Of a DNA stretch of 64,000 bases, positions 41,401 to 54,034 are shown in pieces. Both the position numbers and the translations under genes were made by a program. Position 1 is the stretch's first letter. Every line of letters begins with the position of its first letter. Below the pieces are notes generated by a model that saw nothing but the letters and a program-made list of their open reading frames with translations, was not told where the DNA came from and did not search any database. The stretch is from the NCBI GenBank assembly GCA_949358305.1, contig OX442319.1, positions 9,548,001 to 9,612,000 on the forward strand. Reading direction: 5' to 3'. This stretch comes from Strigamia acuminata. Lineage: Eukaryota > Arthropoda > Chilopoda > Geophilomorpha > Linotaeniidae.

Positions 41401-44400
41401 GAAATGTTCAAAAAAGGTTGCAGTGTTTGGGAGTGTGTTACTCAAGTATCAGAAAGTGCGAGGTGCTGAACCTTGGTGAGTGACTTAGGGGTGAGTCAAG
41501 GAAGTGCCAAAAAAAGTTTGGGAAGTTTCCTGTGTATGGTTCTCTTTTTATGGGTGTTTGAAGTCGGGTTGCGATTTCGAAAAAAGCTGAAATGTTCAAA
41601 AAAAGTTGCAGTGTTTGGGAGTGTGTTACTCAAGTATCAGAAAGTGCGAGGTGCTGAACCTTGGTGAGTGTCTTAGGGGTGAGTCAAGGAAGTGCCAAAA
41701 AAAGTTTGGGAAGTTTCCTGTGTATGGTTTTCTTTTTATGGGTGTTTGAAGTCGGGTTGCGATTTCGAAAAAAGCTGAAATGTTCAAAAAAGGTTGCAGT
41801 GTTTGGGAGTGTGTTACTCAAGTATCAGAAAGTGCGAGGTGCTGAACCTTGGTGAGTGACTTAGGGGTGAGTCAAGGAAGTGCCAAAAAAAGTTTGGGAA
41901 GTTTCCTGTGTATGGTTTTCTTTTTATGGGTGTTTGAAGTCGGGTTGCGATTTCGAAAAAAGCTGAAATGTTCAAAAAAAGTTGCAGTGTTTGGGAGTGT
42001 GTTACTCAAGTATCAGAAAGTGCGAGGTGCTGAACCTTGGTGAGTGTCTTAGGGGTGAGTCAAGGAAGTGCCAAAAAAAGTTTGGGAAGTTTCCTGTGTA
42101 TGGTTTTCTTTTTATGGGTGTTTGAAGTCGGGTTGCGATTTCGAAAAAAGCTGAAATGTTCAAAAAAAGTTGCAGTGTTTGGGAGTGTGTTACTCAAGTA
42201 TCAGAAAGTGCGAGGTGCTGAACCTTGGTGAGTGTCTTAGGGGTGAGTCAAGGAAGTGCCAAAAAAAGTTTGTGAAGTTTCCTGTGTATGGTTTTCTTTT
42301 TATGGGTGTTTGAAGTCGGGTTGCGATTTCGAAAAAAGTTGCAGTGTTTGGGAGTGTGTTATTCAAGTATCAGAAAGTGCGAGGTGCTGAACCTTGGTGA
42401 GTGTCTTAGCGGTGAGTCAAGGAAGTGCCAAAAAAAGTTTGGGAAGTTTCCTGTGTATGGTTTTCTTTTTATGGGTGTTTGAAGTCGGGTTGCGATTTCG
42501 AAAAAAGTTGCAGTGTTTGGGAGTGTGTTATTCAAGTATCAGAAAGTGCGAGGTGCTGAACCTTGGTGAGTGTCTTAGGGGTGAGTCAAGGAAGTGCCAA
42601 AAAAAGTTTGGGAAGTTTCCTGTGTATGGTTTTCTTTTTATGGGTGTTTGAAATCGAGTTGCGATTTCGGAAAAAGCTGAAATGTTCAAAAGAAGTTGCA
42701 GTGTTTGGGAGTGTGTTACTCAAGTATCAGAAGGTGCGAGGTGCTGAAACTTGGTGAGTGTCTTAGGGGTGAGTCAAGGAAGTGCCAAAAAAAGTTTGGG
42801 AAGTTTCCTGTGTATGGTTTTCTTTTTATGGGTGTTTGAAGTCGGGTTGCAATTTCGAAAAAAGTTGCAGTGTTTGGGAGTGTGTTACTCAAGTATCAGA
42901 AAGTGCGAGGTGCTGAACCTTGGTGAGTGTCTTAGGGGTAAGTCAAGGAAGTGCCAAAAAAGTTTGGGAAGTTTCCTGTGTATGGTTTTCTTTTTATGGG
43001 TGTTTGAAGTCGGGTTGCGATTTCGGAAAAAGCTGAAATGTTTGGGAGTATGTTACTCAAGTATCAGAAGGTGCGAGGTGCTGAAACTTGGTGAGTGTCT
43101 TAGGGGTGAGTCAAGGAAGTGCCAAAAAAAGTTTGGGAAGTTTCCTGTGTATGGTTTTCTTTTTATCGGTGTTTGAAGTCGGGTTGCGATTTCGGAAAAA
43201 GCTGAAATGTTCAAAAGAAGTTGCAGTGTTTGGGAGTGTGTTACTCAAGTATCAGAAGGTGCGAGGTGCTGAAACTTGGTGAGTGTCTTAGGGGTGAGTC
43301 AAGGAAGTGCCAAAAAAAGTTTGGGAAGTTTCCTGTGTATGGTTTTCTTTTTATGGGTGTTTGAAGTCGGGTTGCAATTTCGAAAAAAGTTGCAGTGTTT
43401 GGGAGTGTGTTACTCAAGTATCAGAAAGTGCGAGGTGCTGAACCTTGGTGAGTGTCTTAGGGGTAAGTCAAGGAAGTGCCAAAAAAGTTTGGGAAGTTTC
43501 CTGTGTATGGTTTTCTTTTTATGGGTGTTTGAAGTCGGGTTGCGATTTCGGAAAAAGCTGAAATGTTTGGGAGTATGTTACTCAAGTATCAGAAGGTGCG
43601 AGGTGCTGAAACTTGGTGAGTGTCTTAGGGGTGAGTCAAGGAAGTGCCAAAAAAAGTTTGGGAAGTTTCCTGTGTATGGTTTTCTTTTTATCGGTGTTTG
43701 AAGTCGGGTTGCGATTTCGGAAAAAGCTGAAATGTTCGAAAAAAGTTGCAGTGTGTTACTAAAGTATCAGAAGGTGCGAGGTGCTGAAACTTGGTGAGTG
43801 TCTTAGGAGTGAGTCAAGGAAGTGCCAAAAACAGTTTGGGAAGTTTCCTGTGTATGGTTTTCTTTTTATCGGTGTTTGAAGTCGGGTTGCGATTTCGGAA
43901 AAAGCTGAAATGTTCGAAAAAAGTTGCAGTGTGTTACTAAAGTATCAGAAGGTGCGAGGTGCTGAAACTTGGTGAGTGTCTTAGGAGTGAGTCAAGGAAG
44001 TGCCAAAAACAGTTTGGGAAGTTTCCTGTGTATGGTTTTCTTTTTATGGGTGTTTGAAGTCGGGTTGCGATTTCGAAAAAAGCTGAAATGTTTGAAAAAA
44101 GTTGCAGTGTTTGGGAGTGTGTTACTCAAGTATCAGAAAGTGCGAGGTGCTGAACCTTGGTGAGTGTCTTAGGGGTGAGTCAAGGAAGTGCCAAAAAAAG
44201 TTTGGGAAGTTTCCTGTGTATGGTTTTCTTTTTATGGGTGTTTGAAGTCGGGTTGCGATTTCGAAAAAAGCTGAAATGTTCAAAAAAGGTTGCAGTGTTT
44301 GGGAGTGTGTTACTCAAGTATCAGAAAGTGCGAGGTGCTGAACCTTGGTGAGTGACTTAGGGGTGAGTCAAGGAAGTGCCAAAAAAAGTTTGGGAAGTTT

Positions 44401-47400
44401 CCTGTGTATGGTTCTCTTTTTATGGGTGTTTGAAGTCGGGTTGCGATTTCGAAAAAAGCTGAAATGTTCAAAAAAAGTTGCAGTGTTTGGGAGTGTGTTA
44501 CTCAAGTATCAGAAAGTGCGAGGTGCTGAACCTTGGTGAGTGTCTTAGGGGTGAGTCAAGGAAGTGCCAAAAAAAGTTTGGGAAGTTTCCTGTGTATGGT
44601 TTTCTTTTTATGGGTGTTTGAAGTCGGGTTGCGATTTCGAAAAAAGCTGAAATGTTCAAAAAAGGTTGCAGTGTTTGGGAGTGTGTTACTCAAGTATCAG
44701 AAAGTGCGAGGTGCTGAACCTTGGTGAGTGACTTAGGGGTGAGTCAAGGAAGTGCCAAAAAAAGTTTGGGAAGTTTCCTGTGTATGGTTTTCTTTTTATG
44801 GGTGTTTGAAGTCGGGTTGCGATTTCGAAAAAAGCTGAAATGTTCAAAAAAAGTTGCAGTGTTTGGGAGTGTGTTACTCAAGTATCAGAAAGTGCGAGGT
44901 GCTGAACCTTGGTGAGTGTCTTAGGGGTGAGTCAAGGAAGTGCCAAAAAAAGTTTGGGAAGTTTCCTGTGTATGGTTTTCTTTTTATGGGTGTTTGAAGT
45001 CGGGTTGCGATTTCGAAAAAAGCTGAAATGTTCAAAAAAAGTTGCAGTGTTTGGGAGTGTGTTACTCAAGTATCAGAAAGTGCGAGGTGCTGAACCTTGG
45101 TGAGTGTCTTAGGGGTGAGTCAAGGAAGTGCCAAAAAAAGTTTGGGAAGTTTCCTGTGTATGGTTTTCTTTTTATGGGTGTTTGAAGTCGGGTTGCGATT
45201 TCGAAAAAAGTTGCAGTGTTTGGGAGTGTGTTATTCAAGTATCAGAAAGTGCGAGGTGCTGAACCTTGGTGAGTGTCTTAGGGGTGAGTCAAGGAAGTGC
45301 CAAAAAAAGTTTGGGAAGTTTCCTGTGTATGGTTTTCTTTTTATGGGTGTTTGAAGTCGGGTTGCGATTTCGAAAAAAGTTGCAGTGTTTGGGAGTGTGT
45401 TATTCAAGTATCAGAAAGTGCGAGGTGCTGAACCTTGGTGAGTGTCTTAGGGGTGAGTCAAGGAAGTGCCAAAAAAAGTTTGGGAAGTTTCCTGTGTATG
45501 GTTTTCTTTTTATGGGTGTTTGAAATCGAGTTGCGATTTCGGAAAAAGCTGAAATGTTCAAAAGAAGTTGCAGTGTTTGGGAGTGTGTTACTCAAGTATC
45601 AGAAGGTGCGAGGTGCTGAAACTTGGTGAGTGTCTTAGGGGTGAGTCAAGGAAGTGCCAAAAAAAGTTTGGGAAGTTTCCTGTGTATGGTTTTCTTTTTA
45701 TGGGTGTTTGAAGTCGGGTTGCAATTTCGAAAAAAGTTGCAGTGTTTGGGAGTGTGTTACTCAAGTATCAGAAAGTGCGAGGTGCTGAACCTTGGTGAGT
45801 GTCTTAGGGGTAAGTCAAGGAAGTGCCAAAAAAGTTTGGGAAGTTTCCTGTGTATGGTTTTCTTTTTATGGGTGTTTGAAGTCGGGTTGCGATTTCGGAA
45901 AAAGCTGAAATGTTTGGGAGTATGTTACTCAAGTATCAGAAGGTGCGAGGTGCTGAAACTTGGTGAGTGTCTTAGGGGTGAGTCAAGGAAGTGCCAAAAA
46001 AAGTTTGGGAAGTTTCCTGTGTATGGTTTTCTTTTTATCGGTGTTTGAAGTCGGGTTGCGATTTCGGAAAAAGCTGAAATGTTCGAAAAAAGTTGCAGTG
46101 TGTTACTAAAGTATCAGAAGGTGCGAGGTGCTGAAACTTGGTGAGTGTCTTAGGAGTGAGTCAAGGAAGTGCCAAAAACAGTTTGGGAAGTTTCCTGTGT
46201 ATGGTTTTCTTTTTATCGGTGTTTGAAGTCGGGTTGCGATTTCGGAAAAAGCTGAAATGTTCGAAAAAAGTTGCAGTGTGTTACTAAAGTATCAGAAGGT
46301 GCGAGGTGCTGAAACTTGGTGAGTGTCTTAGGAGTGAGTCAAGGAAGTGCCAAAAACAGTTTGGGAAGTTTCCTGTGTATGGTTTTCTTTTTATCGGTGT
46401 TTGAAGTCGGGTTGCGATTTCAAAAAAAGCTGAAATGTTAGAAAAAAGTTGCAGTGTGTTACTCAAGTATCAGAAGGTGCGAGGTGCTGAAACTTGGTGA
46501 GTGTCTTAGGGGTGAGTCAAGGAAGTGCCAAAAAAAGTTTGGGAAGTTTCCTGTGTATGGTTTTCTTTTTATGGGTGTTTGAAGTCGGGTAGCAATTTCG
46601 GAAAAAGTTGCAGTGTCAGAAAAAGTTGCTGTGTTTGGGAGTGTGTTACTCAAGTATCAGAAGGTGCGAGGTGCTGAAACTTGGTGAGTGTCTTAGGAGT
46701 GAGTCAAGGAAGTGCCAAAAACAGTTTGGGAAGTTTCCTGTGTATGGTTTTCTTTTTATGGGTGTTTGAAATCGGGTTGCAATTTCGGAAAAAGTTGCAG
46801 TGTTTGGGAGTGTGTTACTCAAGTATCAGAAGGTGCGAGGTGCTGAAACTTGGTGAGTGTCTTAGGAGTGAGTCAAGGAAGTGCCAAAAACAGTTTGGGA
46901 AGTTTCCTGTGTATGGTTTTCTTTTTATGGGTGTTTGAAGTCGGGTTGCAATTTCGGAAAAAGTTGCTGTGTTTGGGAGTGTGTTACTCAAGTATCAGAA
47001 GGTGCGAGGTGCTGAAACTTGGTGAGTGTCTTAGGAGTGAGTCAAGGAAGTGCCAAAAACAGTTTGGGAAGTTTCCTGTGTATGGTTTTCTTTTTATGGG
47101 TGTTTGAAGTCGGGTTGCAATTTCGGAAAAAGTTGCAGTGTTTGGGAGTGTGTTACTCAAGTATCAGAAGGTGCGAGGTGCTGAAACTTGGTGAGTGTCT
47201 TAGGAGTGAGTCAAGGAAGTGCCAAAAACAGTTTGGGAAGTTTCCTGTGTATGGTTTTCTTTTTATGGGTGTTTGAAGTCGGGTTGCAATTTCGGAAAAA
47301 GTTGCTGTGTTTGGGAGTGTGTTACTCAAGTATCAGAAGGTGCGAGGTGCTGAAACTTGGTGAGTGTCTTAGGAGTGAGTCAAGGAAGTGCCAAAAACAG

Positions 47401-50400
47401 TTTGGGAAGTTTCCTGTGTATGGTTTTCTTTTTATGGGTGTTTGAAGTCGGGTTGCAATTTCGGAAAAAGTTGCTGTGTTTGGGAGTGTGTTACTCAAGT
47501 ATCAGAAGGTGCGAGGTGCTGAAACTTGGTGAGTGTCTTAGGAGTGAGTCAAGGAAGTGCCAAAAACAGTTTGGGAAGTTTCCTGTGTATGGTTTTCTTT
47601 TTATGGGTGTTTGAATTCGGGTTGCGATTTCGGAAAAAGCTGAAATGTTCGAAAAAAGTTGCAGTGTTTGGGAGTGTGTTACTCAAGTATCAGAAGGTGC
47701 GAGGTGCTGAAACTTGGTGAGTGTCTTAGGGGTGAGTCAAGGAAGTGCCAAAAAAAGTTTGGGAAGTTTCCTGTGTATGGTTTTCTTTTTATGGGTGTTT
47801 GAACTCGGGTTGCGATTTCGGAAAAAGCTGAAATGTTCGAAAAAAGTTGCAGTGTTTGGGAGTGTGTTACTCAAGTATCAGAAGGTGCGAGGTGCTGAAA
47901 CTTGGTGAGTGTCTTAGGGGTGAGTCAAGGAAGTGCCAAAAAAGATTTGGGAAGTTTCCTGTGTATGGTTTTCTTTTTATGGGTGTTTGAAGTCGGGTAG
48001 CAATTTCGGAAAAAGTTGCAGTGTTAGAAAAAGTTGCAGTGTTTAGGAGTGTGTTACTCAAGTATCAGAAGGTGCGAGGTGCTGAAACTTGGTGAGTGTC
48101 TTAGGGGTGAGTCAAGGAAGTGCCAAAAAAAGTTTGGGAAGTTTCCTGTGTATGGTTTTCTTTTTATGGGTGTTTGAAATCGGGTTGCGATTTCGGAAAA
48201 AGCTGAAATGTTCGAAAAAAGTTGCAGTGTTTGAGAGTGTGTTACTTAAGTATCAGAAGGTGCGAGGTGCTGAAACTTGGTGAGTGTCTTAGGGGTGAGT
48301 CAAGGAAGTGCCAAAAAAAGTTTGGGAAGTTTCCTGTGTATGGTTTTCTTTTTATGGGTGTTTGAAGTCGGGTTGCAATTTCGGAAAAAGTTGCAGTGTT
48401 TGAGAGTGTGTTACTTAAGTATCAGAAGGTGCGAGGTGCTGAAACTTGGTGAGTGTCTTAGGGGTGAGTCAAGGAAGTGCCAAAAAAAGTTTGGGAAGTT
48501 TCCTGTGTATGGTTTTCTTTTTATGGGTGTTTGAACGCGGGTTGCGATTTCGGAAAAAGCTGAAATGTTTGGGAGTATGTTACTCAAGTATCAGAAGGTG
48601 CGAGGTGCTGAAACTTGGTGAGTGTCTTAGGGGTGAGTCAAGGAAGTGCCAAAAAAAGTTTGGGAAGTTTCCTGTGTATGGTTTTCTTTTTATCGGTGTT
48701 TGAAGTCGGGTTGCGATTTCGGAAAAAGCTGAAATGTTAGAAAAAAGTTGCAGTGTGTTACTCAAGTATCAGAAGGTGCGAGGTGCTGAAACTTGGTGAG
48801 TGTCTTAGGGGTGAGTCAAGGAAGTGCCAAAAAAAGTTTGGGAAGTTTCCTGTGTATGGTTTTCTTTTTATGGGTGTTTGAAGTCGGGTAGCAATTTCGG
48901 AAAAAGTTGCAGTGTCAGAAAAAGTTGCTGTGTTTGGGAGTGTGTTACTCAAGTATCAGAAGGTGCGAGGTGCTGAAACTTGGTGAGTGTCTTAGGAGTG
49001 AGTCAAGGAAGTGCCAAAAACAGTTTGGGAAGTTTCCTGTGTATGGTTTTCTTTTTATGGGTGTTTGAAATCGGGTTGCAATTTCGGAAAAAGTTGCAGT
49101 GTTTGGGAGTGTGTTACTCAAGTATCAGAAGGTGCGAGGTGCTGAAACTTGGTGAGTGTCTTAGGAGTGAGTCAAGGAAGTGCCAAAAACAGTTTGGGAA
49201 GTTTCCTGTGTATGGTTTTCTTTTTATGGGTGTTTGAAGTCGGGTTGCAATTTCGGAAAAAGTTGCTGTGTTTGGGAGTGTGTTACTCAAGTATCAGAAG
49301 GTGCGAGGTGCTGAAACTTGGTGAGTGTCTTAGGAGTGAGTCAAGGAAGTGCCAAAAACAGTTTGGGAAGTTTCCTGTGTATGGTTTTCTTTTTATGGGT
49401 GTTTGAAGTCGGGTTGCAATTTCGGAAAAAGTTGCAGTGTTTGGGAGTGTGTTACTCAAGTATCAGAAGGTGCGAGGTGCTGAAACTTGGTGAGTGTCTT
49501 AGGAGTGAGTCAAGGAAGTGCCAAAAACAGTTTGGGAAGTTTCCTGTGTATGGTTTTCTTTTTATGGGTGTTTGAAGTCGGGTTGCAATTTCGGAAAAAG
49601 TTGCTGTGTTTGGGAGTGTGTTACTCAAGTATCAGAAGGTGCGAGGTGCTGAAACTTGGTGAGTGTCTTAGGAGTGAGTCAAGGAAGTGCCAAAAACAGT
49701 TTGGGAAGTTTCCTGTGTATGGTTTTCTTTTTATGGGTGTTTGAAGTCGGGTTGCAATTTCGGAAAAAGTTGCTGTGTTTGGGAGTGTGTTACTCAAGTA
49801 TCAGAAGGTGCGAGGTGCTGAAACTTGGTGAGTGTCTTAGGAGTGAGTCAAGGAAGTGCCAAAAACAGTTTGGGAAGTTTCCTGTGTATGGTTTTCTTTT
49901 TATGGGTGTTTGAAGTCGGGTTGCGATTTCGGAAAAAGCTGAAATGTTCGAAAAAAGTTGCAGTGTTTGGGAGTGTGTTACTCAAGTATCAGAAGGTGCG
50001 AGGTGCTGAAACTTGGTGAGTGTCTTAGGGGTGAGTCAAGGAAGTGCCAAAAAAAGTTTGGGAAGTTTCCTGTGTATGGTTTTCTTTTTATGGGTGTTTG
50101 AACTCGGGTTGCGATTTCGGAAAAAGCTGAAATGTTCGAAAAAAGTTGCAGTGTTTGGGAGTGTGTTACTCAAGTATCAGAAGGTGCGAGGTGCTGAAAC
50201 TTGGTGAGTGTCTTAGGGGTGAGTCAAGGAAGTGCCAAAAAAGATTTGGGAAGTTTCCTGTGTATGGTTTTCTTTTTATGGGTGTTTGAAGTCGGGTAGC
50301 AATTTCGGAAAAAGTTGCAGTGTTAGAAAAAGTTGCAGTGTTTAGGAGTGTGTTACTCAAGTATCAGAAGGTGCGAGGTGCTGAAACTTGGTGAGTGTCT

Positions 50401-50963
50401 TAGGGGTGAGTCAAGGAAGTGCCAAAAAAAGTTTGGGAAGTTTCCTGTGTATGGTTTTCTTTTTATGGGTGTTTGAAATCGGGTTGCGATTTCGGAAAAA
50501 GCTGAAATGTTCGAAAAAAGTTGCAGTGTTTGAGAGTGTGTTACTTAAGTATCAGAAGGTGCGAGGTGCTGAAACTTGGTGAGTGTCTTAGGGGTGAGTC
50601 AAGGAAGTGCCAAAAAAAGTTTGGGAAGTTTCCTGTGTATGGTTTTCTTTTTATGGGTGTTTGAAGTCGGGTTGCAATTTCGGAAAAAGTTGCAGTGTTT
50701 GAGAGTGTGTTACTTAAGTATCAGAAGGTGCGAGGTGCTGAAACTTGGTGAGTGTCTTAGGGGTGAGTCAAGGAAGTGCCAAAAAAAGTTTGGGAAGTTT
50801 CCTGTGTATGGTTTTCTTTTTATGGGTGTTTGAACGCGGGTTGCGATTTCGGAAAAAGCTGAAATGTTCGAAAAAAGTTGCTGTGTTTGGGAGTGTGTTA
50901 CTCAAGTATCAGAAGGTGCGAGGTGCTGAAACTTGGTGAGTGTCTTAGGGGTGAGTCAAGGAA
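38445..50963. repeat. 169/188-bp satellite array with higher-order structure
   Basis: About 70 head-to-tail units starting directly after the Ulp1-like stop codon. The short unit is about 169 bp. The long unit is 188 bp and contains an extra 19-bp block (GCTGAAATGTTCAAAAAAG) that is itself a diverged copy of the neighbouring GTTGCAGTGTTTGGGAGTG-side block. The first units (38445-38750) are the most diverged and those inside the array are nearly identical. Larger periods are visible: 2347 bp (40216 to 42563), 2872 bp (42563 to 45435 and 41097 to 43969) and 2299 bp (46681 to 48980 and 48089 to 50388). The array runs into the assembly gap. Confidence 0.97.
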
Positions 50964-51163
50964 NNNNNNNNNNNNNNNNNNNNNNNNNNNNNNNNNNNNN
51001 NNNNNNNNNNNNNNNNNNNNNNNNNNNNNNNNNNNNNNNNNNNNNNNNNNNNNNNNNNNNNNNNNNNNNNNNNNNNNNNNNNNNNNNNNNNNNNNNNNNN
51101 NNNNNNNNNNNNNNNNNNNNNNNNNNNNNNNNNNNNNNNNNNNNNNNNNNNNNNNNNNNNNNN
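50964..51163. other. Assembly gap (200 N)
   Basis: Exactly 200 N, a conventional placeholder size. It interrupts a satellite unit, so the true length of the array is unknown. Confidence 0.98.
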
Positions 51164-51694
51164 TGCAAGCATGTTGTAGTAAAATATGAGATCTATGAAT
51201 ACGCATTTAAGATGCAATTCTTGATTTCTACCTCAAGGAGGGATTTAAAGGGATGAAGGAGGAAATCACCCGAGGCAAGGCCATGGGAAAGTGCATTAAA
51301 TTATTCTGCTGTTTGAATTAAAGAGTTTTAAAAGGAAGTAGGTCATTGACTTCACCTGCTTCTATCACAACTGGTTTTTTTGGAACGTTTCATTTTACTG
51401 GAGGGAAAATGAATAAATGACGTGATTTGTTTACATGTACTTTGTTGGCAAAATCACACATATTAACCATTTTTAGGAAAGTGGGAGGTAATTAAAGTGA
51501 AAGTGGGGGTAAATCGTATGGACTTCCAATGACAGTGGGCAACATTTGCCATTGTTTAAAGTTTTCTGAGGGTATTGGAAGTGGGGGTTACGGCAAAATT
51601 AAAAGTGGGGGTAATTTTAAACGGTTTGTCTCGAGATGGTGAGTCGAATGCTATATTGCACGTATGGGTCAGGGTGTTTGATCACATGTTGAAT

Positions 51695-52130
51695 CTGCAC
51701 TTGGTGAAATTTTGGCTATGTCCAACACGCTTCATTGGTGAAATTTTGGCTATGTCCAACACGCTTTGTTGGTGAAATTTGGCTATGTCCAACACGCTTC
51801 GTTGGTGATATTTTGACTATGTTCCACAAGCTTGGTTTGATATTTCGGCTATGTTCCACAAGCTTGGTTTGATATTTCGGCTATGTTCCACAAGCTTGGT
51901 TTGATATTTCGGCTATGTTCCACAAGCTTGGTTTGATATTTTGACTATGTGCCACAAGCTTGGTTTGATATTTCGGCTATGTTCCACAAGCTTGGTTTGA
52001 TATTTTGACTATGTCCATCACGCTTGGTTCGATATTTTGACTAAGTTCCACAAGCTTGGTTTGATATTCCGGCTATGTCCATCACGCTTGGTTCGATATT
52101 TTGACTAAGTTCCACAAGCTTCTATATTTA
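51695..52130. repeat. 32-34-bp minisatellite
   Basis: About 13 units, first as a TTGGTGAAATTTTGGCTATG form with TCCAACACGCTTC, then as TTGGTTTGATATTTCGGCTA forms with TGTTCCACAAGC and a TTTTGACTATG variant. Confidence 0.88.
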
Positions 52131-52191
52131 TATTTGTACTTATTTCTTATTTCATGTATTTATATTTGCAATTATTTCTTATTTTAATTAA

Positions 52192-52391
52192 AATTCAATT
52201 CATTTGTAAATAAATGTATTAAGATTTTTTAATAAAAAAGTCAATTGAAATGTTTAATAGGAAATGTAAAATGTCTAATTCATTTCATTTACAAATAAAT
52301 GTATTAAGAATTTTTACATTTCCTATTAAACATTTCAATTGACTTTTTTATTAAAAAATCTTAATACATTTATCTGCAAATAAATTGAATT
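52192..52391. repeat. Near-perfect palindrome with 80-bp arms
   Basis: The left arm 52192-52271 is the reverse complement of 52312-52391 with about three mismatches, around a 40-bp loop. The core includes AAAAAAGTCAATTGAAATGT. Confidence 0.88.
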
Positions 52392-53344
52392 ATCTTTATT
52401 TGACCTAAAAACAATTTCATTTTAAATAAAAATTCAATTGCCCCTGGGGAAATTTTTTTTATTCACAAATGAAATGTGACCTAGTTGAAAGACCAGTTTA
52501 ATTGCAAAAGAGTTGAAATGTATTAACACAATTTAAAATGAGAATTCGTTTGATTTTTTTGTCCTGTGTGTTGTTATTAATTCCTTATTTTAATTCTATT
52601 TACAAAAAAAAATAAAACTTATTTTTAAATAAGAAAAAGTTAATTGAAAGAAAGTTTTTATTTGTTAATAGATATTAAAGTTGGAATTTATTAAACCAAT
52701 TTAAAAATGAAATGGAATTAGAATTAAAACTATCCATTAGAAAAAATCAAATGAATTCTCATTTGATTCTTTTTAATTCCATTTTAACTTTTATAATTAA
52801 TAATTTTCATTTACAAATGAAAATTTTATTCCTTCTAAGTAATGGAACTTTCCAAAACCGGCTGTGTTAAAAGTAAGCCATGTGACAGCATGTAATATAT
52901 CTTGTAGGAAAAACGGATATGTGATCAAACAAACAAATTGATAAACATTTATCAAAACAAAAAAAAACAAAAAAAAAATGTTAAACAGTCGAATGAAAAT
53001 ATTTTTTTCCTCACCAGCAATTAAATCTCCCCCCCGAAGGCTTTTGCTCTTTAAAAACAAAAATAGCCTTTAGAGATTTTTTTTAATGAGTCAGAAAAAC
53101 AGGTTTTCAAAGTGACTCAATCAGAAATAAATGAATAATAAATTGTAAAGAAAAATAATTTTATTCAGCTTTTAATTAAAAATTCTTTTACACATTTTAT
53201 TTGTTTTTCAAAATTTTTTTTTACATTGACAAACGAGTTAGCAGAACAGGGGGCACTGCAATGATTACATACGTCACAATTAAACAAGACACTGTTAAAT
53301 GAATGGCGTAAGAATGCTCTAGTATGTTCATAAAACTCCATTTT

Positions 53345-53635
53345 TTATAAACATTCATTCTCTTCATCAAAAAAATCTATATCCTTAATTTTCTTGCCCG
53401 GAATAATTTGATACAACTGCCTTATGTGTACTCTTGTTTCTGAGTTGAGAGAATCATGTATTATTCTTGCTCTTTTTATTATTTTGCTTAGTTCAGGAAA
53501 TTGTCCATCAATGCGAAATACAAATGCAAAATTATTTATATCTGTAATTTCAGCCCCCCATCTACTTATAAGTTCAAAGATTATTTGCAGTAATATTTTC
53601 TCACTTTTTTCATAAGTTGCACAAAAAAATTCCAT
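53345..53635 (-). CDS. Small Polinton-associated protein, 96 residues
   Basis: ATG-started (MEFFCATYEK), predicted helical, acidic at the end (DFFDEENECL). It has no known domain. Its layout (charged start, a helix with KILLQIIFELI, a Gly-x-x-Ile turn, a Phe-rich strand, then SKIIKRARII and HIRQLYQII) parallels the next small gene at 54035-54316, so the two look like diverged duplicates. Both lie on the minus strand at the integrase end of the element. Confidence 0.55.
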   Translation of the reverse strand: MEFFCATYEKSEKILLQIIFELISRWGAEITDINNFAFVFRIDGQFPELSKIIKRARIIHDSLNSETRVHIRQLYQIIPGKKIKDIDFFDEENECL

Positions 53636-54034
53636 GTTATTCAGCTGAGAAATAATTTATTTTTAATTGAAAATTTAATTAAAATGATGTTTACATACTA
53701 TATTTTTAATTTATTTTTAATTGAAAATTTATTTAAAAGCAATTTTATTTATATTTTTTAAAATTTATTTATTTATTATGCATTTGCCGGATGAGTCACG
53801 CTGCTTTAATATAATTACATGGTCACGTGTTTTGAATTAAATCAGGTGTTTATTCACATATTCATTTTTATTTCCAGATTTAATATGTGAAATATAATTT
53901 GTAATTACACCCAATTAATCAAAAGACTATTTCCTTATTCAGAGAAAAAACAGTAAAATTAACAATATAAATATTATTTTAAAAACTTGTGATAATTAAT
54001 TACATAATGCCGCATTATATATATAGAGTAGCAT
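53636..54034. other. AT-rich spacer in the element
   Basis: Spacer of about 400 bp between the two small genes, with repeated TTATTTTTAATTGAAAATTTA. No gene is seen. Confidence 0.6.

Larger units (their letters stand above)
51164..53344. other. AT-rich region without recognised genes
   Basis: It contains a minisatellite (51695-52130), a long inverted repeat (52192-52391) and further AT-rich, self-complementary stretches up to about 53100. The minus-strand frame at 52797-53060 is low-complexity hydrophobic and not credible as a gene. The left end of the Polinton-like element is probably in the right half of this stretch, but I could not place it. Confidence 0.55.

Noticed and set aside
38584-50939. 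Dozens of 60-141-codon frames starting MVSVLGVSQGSAK on the plus strand and MSNTL on the minus strand
   Set aside because: They repeat with the satellite unit, mostly lack ATG starts and change length with the 19-bp block; they are products of the repeat, not genes.
38445-50963. CRISPR-like regular repetition
   Set aside because: The units are head-to-tail without unique spacers and the DNA is eukaryotic; this is a satellite.
50878-51256. Frames across the N block
   Set aside because: They are only open because N codons are not read as stops.
52797-53060. 87-codon minus-strand frame with many Phe
   Set aside because: Poly-A/T driven low complexity, no start context or homology.
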